A stretch of DNA of 6,628 nt from Streptosporangiaceae bacterium (GTDB lineage: Bacteria; Actinomycetota; Actinomycetes; Streptosporangiales; Streptosporangiaceae), in the NCBI GenBank assembly GCA_030041195.1, contig JASHOI010000647.1:1-6628 (forward strand). The letters run 5' to 3'. Numbering within the stretch: position 1 is the first letter of the stretch; every line of letters begins with the position of its first letter. The notes under the pieces are model-generated. The model made no database searches. It worked only from the letters and a program-made list of their open reading frames with translations, and was not told the DNA's origin. The translations under genes and the position numbers were made by a program. Below, piece by piece: positions 1 through 5,082 of this stretch.

Positions 1-496
1 GCTCGACACCGACCGCACGGTGCTGCAGGAGGCGATGGGCTCGATCGGCGCGGGGATCATCGGCAGGCGGATGTTCGACGTCACCGGCGGCTGGGGCGGG
101 AACCCGCCAGGCGGCAAAGACGCCCAGTACTTCGTGCTCACCCACTCGGTTCCGCAGCAGTGGACCGGCCCGGGCTCGCCATTCACGTTCGTCACCAGCG
201 GCATCGACGACGCCCTCGCCCAGGCCCGGGCGGCGGCCGGGGACAAGAATGTCGGGATCGGCGGCGGCGCCAACATCATCCAGCAGTACCTGGCCGCCGG
301 GCTTGTCGACGAGCTGCGGCTGCACCTAGCCCCGGTGCTGCTCGGCGCGGGCAGGCGGCTCTTTGAGAACCTGGGCGACAAGACGATCGAAATGGAACGG
401 ACCAGGGTCATCGAGTCGCCCTTCGCGACTCACCTGTACTTCACAATCCGCCGCCGAGACTTACCGGCACGTTCGCCGCGAGGGAGCCGTGGATAG
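1..496 (+). CDS. Dihydrofolate reductase family (RibD C-terminal-like) protein, 5' end missing
   Basis: The reading frame is open from base 2 to the TAG at 494-496. It encodes about 164 residues, and the true start lies before the window. An internal GTG at base 20 is in frame but is unlikely to be the start, since coding-like sequence continues upstream. Visible family features are GRRMFD near the beginning, the GGGANIIQQYL segment (cofactor-binding region of the NADPH-dependent RibD-C/DHFR fold), then VDELRLHLAPVLLGAGRRLF, and a closing beta strand ending HLYFTI. Family members usually have about 190-220 residues, so roughly 50-70 N-terminal residues are missing. These proteins are probably cytoplasmic NAD(P)H-dependent reductases; most actinobacterial copies have no known substrate and are not the essential folate enzyme. 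Its stop lies 9 bases from the stop of the convergent hicB gene. The family is clear, the substrate is not. Confidence 0.9.
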   Translation, partial: LDTDRTVLQEAMGSIGAGIIGRRMFDVTGGWGGNPPGGKDAQYFVLTHSVPQQWTGPGSPFTFVTSGIDDALAQARAAAGDKNVGIGGGANIIQQYLAAGLVDELRLHLAPVLLGAGRRLFENLGDKTIEMERTRVIESPFATHLYFTIRRRDLPARSPRGSRG

Positions 497-505
497 CGAG
501 GCTCC

Positions 506-898
506 TCAGGAAGCTTTGAGCAGCTGGTGCACGCGCTGATGGGAAAGCCCCAGCACATCCCCGATCGCAGCTTGGGACAGCCCAGCGCCTGCCAGCGCCT
601 TGAGCGCGTCCTGTCGTGCGCCCTCCCGGGCGGTGAGGGCCTGGTCCAGCACCGCCTCCGCGGCGCCCAGAGCCAGGACCTCGGTGGTCACGTCTTGGCC
701 CTCAATGATGACGCGCCAGGTAAGGCCGAAGCTGTCAGGGCCCGTCTCGGTGAGCGCGGCTACAAGATCCTGGACTTCGGAACGCAGGTCGGCGAAATGC
801 TCGACATCGATAGCGCCGATCACATGGGGCGGCAGGCCATCGACGACCGCAGCCCACATACCGCTGTCACGGGTAACGGTCACCCCGTAAGTGGTCAT
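506..898 (-). CDS. hicB: HicB-family antitoxin with C-terminal helix-turn-helix
   Basis: Encodes 130 residues from an ATG (896-898) to a TGA (506-508). Residues about 3-50 (YGVTVTRDSGMWAAVVDGLP and a following helix) resemble the HicB partial RNase H-like fold that binds and neutralises HicA. Residues about 103-128 (AGLSQAAIGDVLGLSHQRVHQLL) form a clear helix-turn-helix of the sigma-region-4/MarR-like kind, so the protein probably also represses its own promoter. The start codon overlaps the stop of the upstream hicA in the arrangement ATGA, which points to translational coupling and coordinated production of antitoxin after toxin. The neighbour, size and domain order fit a type II HicAB module; no experiment can be inferred. 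A solitary regulator is less likely given the partner gene. Confidence 0.82.
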   Translation of the reverse strand: MTTYGVTVTRDSGMWAAVVDGLPPHVIGAIDVEHFADLRSEVQDLVAALTETGPDSFGLTWRVIIEGQDVTTEVLALGAAEAVLDQALTAREGARQDALKALAGAGLSQAAIGDVLGLSHQRVHQLLKAS

Positions 899-1158
899 CT
901 TCTCTCCGTCCAGTTCTCACCGAACACATCTTTCATGCCATCCTCAAGTGCCGTCAGCACCGTCCATGACAAGTCCTTCGATCCGTGGCCTGTCAGGCCG
1001 AACCTGGCGACCTCCTTCCCGTCAGAATCATCGAGCGCGAAGATGCGGTGCGAGCCCTTGCCCCGGCCCGGGAGCTCCCTGAGAGTGAGTTTTCGCTCGC
1101 GGGCAAGCTTGCGCACCAGGCTCAGCACCTGCGCTGGCCTCATCCGCCGGTTCACCAT
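895..1158 (-). CDS. hicA: HicA-family mRNA interferase toxin
   Basis: Encodes 87 residues, ATG at 1156-1158, TGA at 895-897. HicA toxins have a small double-stranded-RNA-binding-like fold (one helix, three strands, one helix) and cleave mRNA. Here a basic helix (residues 8-22) is followed by the hallmark GKGSH segment at residues 33-37; His37 would be the catalytic residue of the family. Next comes a strand (HRIFAL), a second strand ending LTGHG (His58), and a C-terminal helix (residues 62-79). The spacing is looser than in the shortest HicA proteins (about 60 residues), and the protein carries a few extra residues at both ends. There is no Shine-Dalgarno sequence before the ATG, and a -10-like box lies so close that the message is probably leaderless. 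The gene order, toxin before antitoxin with a 4-base overlap, is typical of hicAB. The toxin activity is inferred from family. Confidence 0.78.
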   Translation of the reverse strand: MVNRRMRPAQVLSLVRKLARERKLTLRELPGRGKGSHRIFALDDSDGKEVARFGLTGHGSKDLSWTVLTALEDGMKDVFGENWTERR

Positions 1159-1159
1159 G

Positions 1160-1196
1160 AAGCATAATTCTAATCGGCTAGAGGAACAAACAGCAA
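1160..1196 (-). promoter_or_regulatory. Candidate hicAB promoter giving a leaderless transcript
   Basis: On the minus strand, TAGAAT at 1172-1167 matches the -10 consensus at five of six bases. TTGCTG at 1196-1191 matches only the first three bases of the -35 consensus, with an 18-base spacer. Counting from the -10 box puts transcription start at about 1160, within two bases of the hicA ATG, and no ribosome binding site is visible. Leaderless messages are common in actinobacteria. The surrounding 83 bases are clearly AT-rich compared with the flanking genes. This is a prediction from sequence only. Confidence 0.4.
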
Positions 1197-1208
1197 ATCA
1201 ACTAGAGG
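1178..1208. repeat. 7-base direct repeat CTAGAGG, possible HicB operator
   Basis: CTAGAGG occurs at 1178-1184 and again at 1202-1208, a 24-base period, inside the AT-rich gap between hicA and the hydrolase gene. The two copies flank the predicted hicA -35 region, a position suited to autoregulation by the HicB helix-turn-helix. The repeat is short and could be chance. Confidence 0.25.
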
Positions 1209-1241
1209 CCATGAGCAGGAGTAACAAAGAGAAAGAGCGAG

Positions 1242-2000
1242 ATGATTGACCCGCCCACGCACCGGTTCCATGGTCGCGACGGCTCGGAACTCGCCTACCG
1301 TGTCATCGGAGAAGGCCGCCCACTCGTCCTGCTCCATGGTTTCACGGCCTCCGGGCTGCAGTGGCTCAAGCACGGTCACGCCGCGGCCATCGCCAGCCGC
1401 GGCTACCGCGTCATCCTCCCTGACCTGCGCGGCCACGGTGACAGCGCCCGGCCGCGTGACCAGGCTGCCTACCCGCCCGACGTTCTCGCCGATGACGCGC
1501 TGGCGCTGATCGACCGGCTGGGCCTCGATGACTACGACCTCGGCGGCTACTCGCTGGGCGGCACGATCGTGCTGCGGGCGCTGGCCCGAGGCGCCCGGCC
1601 GGGCCGCGCGATCGCGGCGGGCCAGGGACTCGGCGTGATCACCGGCACGACCAGCCGCGGCGGCCAGTACCGCAGCGTCCTGACCGCCCTCGCCCGCGGC
1701 GACGTCATCGAGCCCGGGTCACCGGACGCGGAACAGGCGCACTGGATCATCCTTGGCGGCGCCGACCCGCAGGCACTCCTCCACGTCCTGGACTCGCTCG
1801 TCCCGACGCCGGAAAGCACGCTGCGCCAGATCACGACCCCCACCCTCATAGTGGTCGGCGACCAGGACGAAAGGCACGCCTCCGCCGACAGGCTCGCCGC
1901 GGCAATGCCCAACGCCCGGTTCACCCGGGTGCCGGGCAACCACTTCACCGCTTTGACCTCCGAAGAGTTCCGAGCCGCGATCCTCGACTTCCTCGGGTGA
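1242..2000 (+). CDS. Alpha/beta-fold hydrolase
   Basis: Encodes 252 residues and is a complete alpha/beta hydrolase fold enzyme, cytoplasmic, without signal peptide or membrane helix. The oxyanion-hole segment LLHGFTASG is at residues 30-38 and PDLRGHGDS at 60-68. The nucleophile elbow is GYSLGG with Ser104, the likely acid is Asp209 in VVGDQDE, and the catalytic histidine is His234 in GNHFTAL. All three triad residues are present, so it should be active on an ester, lactone, epoxide-like or related substrate that cannot be named from sequence. The short cap region (about 130-185) is typical of small soluble esterase-like members. The ATG at 1242 has only a purine-rich stretch before it; AGGAG at 1217-1221 is about 20 bases away, too far for a normal ribosome binding site. 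The gene is divergent from hicAB and convergent with the LysR gene, so it is probably transcribed alone. Confidence 0.88.
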   Translation: MIDPPTHRFHGRDGSELAYRVIGEGRPLVLLHGFTASGLQWLKHGHAAAIASRGYRVILPDLRGHGDSARPRDQAAYPPDVLADDALALIDRLGLDDYDLGGYSLGGTIVLRALARGARPGRAIAAGQGLGVITGTTSRGGQYRSVLTALARGDVIEPGSPDAEQAHWIILGGADPQALLHVLDSLVPTPESTLRQITTPTLIVVGDQDERHASADRLAAAMPNARFTRVPGNHFTALTSEEFRAAILDFLG

Positions 2001-2010
2001 GGCGTCCGAG
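1992..2010. terminator. Weak hairpin between convergent hydrolase and LysR genes
   Basis: CTCGG at 1992-1996 and CCGAG at 2006-2010 form a 5-base-pair stem with a 9-base loop that spans the hydrolase stop codon in the 18-base gap before the convergent LysR stop. There is no T-tract on either side. It could end transcription from both directions, but the stem is short and part is coding sequence. Confidence 0.2.
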
Positions 2011-2018
2011 AGGCTGGC

Positions 2019-2906
2019 TTACCCGTCGGTGATCATCATCTTTATGTCGGTGACCAGCGCCGCCGGACGCCTGCGGTGCACCAGGTAGACCGCGCGGGCC
2101 AGGCTCATCCCTTCGACGGGCCGGAACGAGATGCCAGCCCGGCTGGCGTGGCCGAGCACGCTGGCCGGGACGAGCGCGATGCCGAGCCCGGCCTCGATGA
2201 GCGCCAGCGTGACCTGGTAGTCGCGGGTTTCGTAGGCGATGTGCGGCCGGCTGCCCGCTCCGCGCGCTGCCAGGTCCAGGCTGACCCGGTTGGGCTCGCC
2301 GACGTCGCCGGAGATCCACTCCTCCTCGGCCAGATCGGCGATCGTGAGCCGGTCGCTGCGCGCCTTGGGATGGCCGGCGGGCAGAACGATGCGGAGCGGG
2401 TCGTGCAGCAGCAGTTGCCGGTGCAGCCCGCGGGGGTCGGGCAGCGGCATGCCCGGGTAGCGATGGGTGATCAGCAGGTCGAGGTCGCCGGAGATGACCA
2501 GCCCGTACCCGTCCGGCGGCTCGAGGTCCATCAGGGAGAGGGCGACGTCCGGGTGATGCCGCCGGAACCGGGCCAGCGCACCGGGCACGAGCGTCTGGCC
2601 GGCGCTGGCGAACGTGCCGACAGCGAGCCGCCGCGGCTGGGTGCCCAGCATCGCCCGCACGGTCTGCTCGGCGGCGCGCAGCTCACCGGTCACCGCCTCG
2701 GCGTGCGACACCAGCGCCCGGCCGACCGGGGTGAGCGTCACCCCGCGCGGATGGCGGTGCAGCAGCTGGCAGCCGAGGTCGCGTTCCAGCTTGCCGATCT
2801 GCTGGGACACGGCCGAGGGTGTGAACGCCAGGCGCTGCGCGGCCGACGCGATGGAACCGGCGCGGGCCACCTCGGCCAGCACCCGCAGCCGCTGCGCGTC
2901 GAGCAC
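2019..2906 (-). CDS. LysR-family transcriptional regulator
   Basis: Encodes 295 residues, the usual LysR length. The N-terminal winged helix-turn-helix spans about residues 3-62, with GSIASAAQRLAFTPSAVSQQ as the helix-turn-helix core and KLERDLGCQLLHR leading into the wing (GVTLTPVGRAL). A linker helix follows, then a periplasmic-binding-protein-like effector domain (about 90-290) including LAVGTFASAGQTLVPGAL and EAGLGIALVP. The start is GTG (2904-2906); the frame upstream has no other start before a stop, and only a weak GGGG lies before it. It is transcribed divergently from the dehydratase gene, with an 85-base shared gap. Divergent LysR regulators generally control their neighbour in response to its substrate or a related metabolite, so regulation of the dehydratase is the natural inference. 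The effector is not predictable; an amino acid such as threonine or serine is a guess from context. Confidence 0.93.
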   Translation of the reverse strand: MLDAQRLRVLAEVARAGSIASAAQRLAFTPSAVSQQIGKLERDLGCQLLHRHPRGVTLTPVGRALVSHAEAVTGELRAAEQTVRAMLGTQPRRLAVGTFASAGQTLVPGALARFRRHHPDVALSLMDLEPPDGYGLVISGDLDLLITHRYPGMPLPDPRGLHRQLLLHDPLRIVLPAGHPKARSDRLTIADLAEEEWISGDVGEPNRVSLDLAARGAGSRPHIAYETRDYQVTLALIEAGLGIALVPASVLGHASRAGISFRPVEGMSLARAVYLVHRRRPAALVTDIKMMITDG

Positions 2907-2930
2907 GTCCGCACCCCGCTGACGTAAGGA

Positions 2931-2969
2931 TTGCTAATGCCAGTGTAGGAGTCTTCGCTTTTGCTAATG
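2931..2969. promoter_or_regulatory. Paired TTGCTAATG sites, probable LysR operator
   Basis: The 9-base word TTGCTAATG occurs at 2931-2939 and 2961-2969, exactly 30 bases apart, close to three helical turns, so both copies face nearly the same side of the DNA. They lie in the gap between the LysR and dehydratase genes, one near each start. Within the first copy, ATT-GCT-AAT is a short dyad, as expected for half-sites of a dimeric regulator. LysR tetramers normally contact a recognition and an activation site in such gaps. The exact repeat is seen directly; binding is inferred. Confidence 0.5.
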
Positions 2970-2970
2970 G

Positions 2971-2985
2971 CTGGCGGCCCGCCAG
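2971..2985. repeat. 15-base palindrome next to the dehydratase ribosome binding site
   Basis: CTGGCGG at 2971-2977 and CCGCCAG at 2979-2985 are perfect inverted copies around one central C. The last two bases are the first two of the AGGA ribosome binding site (2984-2987). In RNA it would form a six-base-pair stem with a three-base loop that partly hides the ribosome binding site. As DNA it could be a repressor site. No terminator role fits, because it lies just before a gene start. Confidence 0.4.
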
Positions 2986-2991
2986 GATGGG

Positions 2992-3936
2992 ATGATGACG
3001 ACCAGCGCCGACGTGCACGCCGCCGCCGCCCGCATCGCCGGGCACATCCGGGTCACCCCGGTGGCCGAGGCCGACCCGGGAACGTTCCCGCCCGCTGGCC
3101 GGGTGTGGCTGAAGCTGGAGCAGTTCCAGCACACCGGCACGTTCAAGGCCCGCGGCGCGTTCAACCGCATCCTGTCCGCCGCCGAGCAGGGCATGATCCC
3201 CGCCGCCGGCGTGGTGGCGGCCTCGGGCGGCAACGCCGGGATCGCCGTGGCGTACGCGGCGGCCCGCCAGAACGTGCCGGCGCGGGTGTACGTGCCCCAG
3301 GCCGTCCCGGAGATGAAGGCCGCCCTGCTGCGGGAGTACGGCGCCGAGGTCGTGCGGTCGGGCAGCCGCTACGCCGAGTCCTACGAGGAGGCCGTCAAGC
3401 ACGCCGCCGACGTGGGCGCGCTGTTCTGCCATCCGTACGACCAGCCCGAGGTCTGCGCGGGCCAGGGAACGCTGGGCCTGGAACTGCTGGAGCAGACCGG
3501 CGGCCAGGTCGACACGGTCGTGGTCGCGGTCGGCGGCGGCGGGCTGATGGCCGGGATCGCCGCCGCGACCGAGGGCACGGCCAGGGTCGTGGCGGTCGAG
3601 CCGGTCACGATCCCCACCCTGCACTCCGCGCTTGCCGCGGGCGGCCCGGTCCAGGTCGACGTCTCCGGCGTGGCCGCCGATTCGCTGGGCGCCAGCCGCA
3701 TCGGCGACATCGCTTACGCGGTGGCGGTGCGCACCGGCGTCCGGTCGGTGCTGGTCGACGACGCCGGCATCGTCGCGGCCCGCAAGCTGCTGTGGGACCG
3801 GTACCGCCTGGCCGTCGAGCACGGCGGCGCCACCGCGTACGCCGCGCTGGCCGCCGGTGCCTACCGGCCCAGCGACGGGGAACGCGTCGCCGTGGTCCTG
3901 TGCGGGGCCAACACCGACCCGGCGACCCTGGCCTGA
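2992..3936 (+). CDS. PLP-dependent serine/threonine dehydratase-like enzyme
   Basis: Encodes 314 residues of the fold-type II PLP family (threonine/serine dehydratase, tryptophan synthase beta-like). The PLP lysine is Lys52 in TGTFKARGA. The substrate carboxylate loop is SGGNAG (78-83) with Asn81. The PLP phosphate is held by the glycine loop VGGGGL (180-185). Near the C-terminus CGAN places Cys304 where the residue touching the pyridine nitrogen sits; mammalian serine dehydratase has Cys there, many threonine dehydratases Ser. There is no C-terminal ACT domain, so it is not the isoleucine-feedback biosynthetic type; a catabolic deaminase giving 2-oxobutyrate or pyruvate plus ammonia fits best. 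3-Hydroxyaspartate ammonia-lyase or a racemase are alternatives. AGGA at 2984-2987 is 4 bases before the first ATG and 7 before the second (2995), so the true start may be 2995. Probably controlled by the divergent LysR protein. Confidence 0.9.
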   Translation: MMTTSADVHAAAARIAGHIRVTPVAEADPGTFPPAGRVWLKLEQFQHTGTFKARGAFNRILSAAEQGMIPAAGVVAASGGNAGIAVAYAAARQNVPARVYVPQAVPEMKAALLREYGAEVVRSGSRYAESYEEAVKHAADVGALFCHPYDQPEVCAGQGTLGLELLEQTGGQVDTVVVAVGGGGLMAGIAAATEGTARVVAVEPVTIPTLHSALAAGGPVQVDVSGVAADSLGASRIGDIAYAVAVRTGVRSVLVDDAGIVAARKLLWDRYRLAVEHGGATAYAALAAGAYRPSDGERVAVVLCGANTDPATLA

Positions 3937-3949
3937 GCGCGAGCGCGCT
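3936..3949. terminator. GC-rich hairpin at the dehydratase stop codon
   Basis: AGCGCG (3936-3941) and CGCGCT (3944-3949) are perfect inverted copies separated by AG, beginning at the last base of the dehydratase stop codon. A GC-only stem without a T-tract is a common though weak form of terminator in actinobacteria. The short loop forces the inner pair open, leaving about five base pairs. Confidence 0.3.
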
Positions 3950-3951
3950 GC

Positions 3952-3963
3952 TGACATTTGTCA
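3952..3963. promoter_or_regulatory. TGACA-TT-TGTCA palindrome, possible operator
   Basis: Perfect 5-base arms around TT, just after the dehydratase and 59 bases before the DUF1707 start. Its right half contains TTGTCA (3958-3963), a five-of-six match to the -35 consensus, but no convincing -10 box follows at normal spacing (TACTAC at 3985 leaves 21 bases). Short compact dyads of this kind are typical of dimeric repressor sites; the protein that would bind is unknown. Confidence 0.3.
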
Positions 3964-4022
3964 TCGTGAGCCGGTGACCCGTGGTACTACTCCGCGCGGG
4001 CCCGGGGCGGCACGCTCGTGTC

Positions 4023-4583
4023 ATGAACATGGCAACCAGGGACTACCCGGCAGGCGACCTTCGGGTCTGCGACGCTGACCGCGACCGGGCTCTCCGCGAG
4101 CTGAGCGAAGCCTTCCAGGTCGGCCGGATCACAGCCGACGAGTTCGACCAGCGATCCGAGCAGGCCCTGGGCGCCCGTACCGGGAAAGAACTGGCGGCAC
4201 TGCTCGCCGACCTGCCGCGCGATCGCGCCCGCGCTGACACCGCCTCGCCCTGGCCAGCCCGCCCCGAGCTCGCCGCCCGGATCGTCATCGGCGCGTCCGC
4301 GGCCGCCGCCACTTCCCTCGCCGCGCTCGCCGTCACCAACGCCCTCAGCCACGCCGCCCCCAACCACTACAACCGCGAGCTCGCCCGGGAAATCCTGGCG
4401 CGGATGGGCCTGAAGGTAACGCTTCCCCCGGTCCCCCCGGCGCCGGGCTTCGACTGGGCCGGCACGATAACCCCGGCGGCAATCGCGCTGCTCCTGGTGG
4501 CGGTAATCATCGTCGTCCGGCACGCCGCGCGTGGCAGCCGGCGCGGACCGCGCGAGAGAAATCAACCCCTGTCAACCGGTTAG
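4023..4583 (+). CDS. DUF1707 domain membrane protein
   Basis: Encodes 186 residues from ATG 4023. Residues about 13-65 are a clear DUF1707 domain: LRVCDADRDRALRELSEAF, then GRITADEFDQRSEQAL, then ARTGKELAALLADLP. This is the short N-terminal SHOCT-like module common in actinobacterial membrane proteins, thought to be cytoplasmic and of unknown function. A polar linker leads to two hydrophobic helices, about 87-108 and 149-168, with an outer loop of roughly 40 residues (rich in Pro near its end) and a basic C-terminal tail (RHAARGSRRGPRER), giving N-in, C-in topology. The start is uncertain: in-frame ATG 4029 or GTG 3981 are alternatives, and no good ribosome binding site precedes any of them. 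Homology to the domain starts after residue 10, so the choice does not affect the core. The downstream small membrane protein may share its transcript. Confidence 0.85.
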   Translation: MNMATRDYPAGDLRVCDADRDRALRELSEAFQVGRITADEFDQRSEQALGARTGKELAALLADLPRDRARADTASPWPARPELAARIVIGASAAAATSLAALAVTNALSHAAPNHYNRELAREILARMGLKVTLPPVPPAPGFDWAGTITPAAIALLLVAVIIVVRHAARGSRRGPRERNQPLSTG

Positions 4584-4592
4584 CGCCGTCGC

Positions 4593-4613
4593 GCGTGTAT
4601 CAAATAGTCACGC
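4593..4613. promoter_or_regulatory. GCGTG-N11-CACGC dyad before the small membrane protein gene
   Basis: GCGTG (4593-4597) and CACGC (4609-4613) are inverted copies separated by an AT-rich 11-base core, 33 bases before the ATG at 4646. An 8-base palindrome AACCGGTT (4574-4581) sits just upstream, overlapping the DUF1707 stop codon. The AT-rich core could hold a -10 element (TATCAA or AAATAG), which would make this an operator over a promoter. Weak, sequence-only evidence. Confidence 0.25.
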
Positions 4614-4645
4614 CTGCAACGCACCCCGCGGCAAGGACTGACGCC

Positions 4646-4876
4646 ATGCCAGGTCACGGTCCGGGACGCCCCGGGACCCGCAGCCGCCCGCACAGCGCGC
4701 CGCAGCGCGGAAGGCACAAGAAAAGAGAGAAGTGGGAGCGGGTGCCCGCCCGCTCGGCGGCCCTGCTGCGGCTCTTCTTCGCTCTCGTGGTGCTGTCGAT
4801 GGCCGCCGCCGCGATCGTGATCATCCACTTACTGCCTGAGAGAACGACCGGGCCCGAACCAGCCCGTAACGCGTGA
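4646..4876 (+). CDS. Small single-helix membrane protein, unknown function
   Basis: Encodes 76 residues. The ATG at 4646 is preceded by AAGGA at 4633-4637 with an 8-base gap, a good ribosome binding site. An in-frame GTG at 4595 would add 17 residues but lacks such a site and crosses an AT-rich, non-coding-looking stretch. The N-terminal 42 residues are strongly basic and rich in Gly, Pro and Arg (with RGRHKKREKWER at 21-32). They are followed by one hydrophobic helix (about 43-63) and a short outer tail ending in EPARNA. By the positive-inside rule the basic part is cytoplasmic. I do not recognise a family. It lies 62 bases after the DUF1707 membrane protein on the same strand, so it may be co-transcribed and act with it at the membrane. 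The good ribosome binding site and G/C third positions support a real gene. Confidence 0.6.
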   Translation: MPGHGPGRPGTRSRPHSAPQRGRHKKREKWERVPARSAALLRLFFALVVLSMAAAAIVIIHLLPERTTGPEPARNA

Positions 4877-5082
4877 CCAAAGCGATCCTCGGGGCTGTGA
4901 CCGGTGGGACTGACGGGGGAGCTGTGAGATGGCTTGGGCGGTGCCGCCGGTGCGCGGCGCCGTCGATGTACCGATAGGCCTAATAGAACATGCTCATTGG
5001 TACATCGATGGAACGGGTGGGGGACCCAGGCAGCGGCCGGAAGCACGCCCATCGTGCCGCGGAACTCGGCGCAGACGGACGA
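4877..5082. other. Convergent intergenic gap with possible 59-codon reading frame
   Basis: This gap lies between the small membrane protein gene and the end of the minus-strand permease gene. It holds one strong inverted repeat (listed separately) and a plus-strand frame 4929-5108 of 59 codons with a reasonable GGGAG ribosome binding site 7 bases before the ATG. That frame has several codons rare in high-GC genomes (ATA, CTA) in its middle and overlaps the permease end by 26 bases, so it is probably not a gene. No RNA gene was recognised. Confidence 0.4.
4963..5008. repeat. 10-base perfect inverted repeat in convergent gap
   Basis: TCGATGTACC (4963-4972) and GGTACATCGA (4999-5008) are perfect inverted copies with a 26-base, AT-rich interval. 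After one mismatch two further pairs extend the stem, and the interval holds the 8-base palindrome TAGGCCTA (4975-4982). It lies between convergent genes. A two-way terminator is possible, but the loop is long and there is no T-tract. A protein-binding site or the scar of a mobile element are alternatives. Confidence 0.6.

Noticed and set aside
527..1249. 240-codon plus-strand frame opposite hicAB
   Set aside because: It is the antisense of two overlapping minus-strand genes with recognisable HicA and HicB motifs; its own translation shows no domain and is Ser/Arg-rich, as expected of a GC-rich shadow frame.
2076..2927. 283-codon plus-strand frame opposite the LysR gene
   Set aside because: The minus strand encodes a complete LysR protein; the opposite frame is low-complexity Gln/Arg/Gly without any family features.
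2683..3957. 424-codon minus-strand frame opposite the dehydratase
   Set aside because: Longest open frame in the window, but its composition (His, Gly, Arg, Asp repeats) is that of antisense GC-rich DNA, while the plus strand has every PLP-enzyme motif.
3981..4022. GTG at 3981 as start of the DUF1707 protein
   Set aside because: It would add 14 Arg-rich residues before the conserved domain, with no ribosome binding site; ATG 4023 or 4029 fits the family better.
4595..4645. GTG at 4595 as start of the small membrane protein
   Set aside because: The ATG at 4646 has a well-placed AAGGA, while the extra 17 codons include ATA and cross an AT-rich dyad that looks regulatory.
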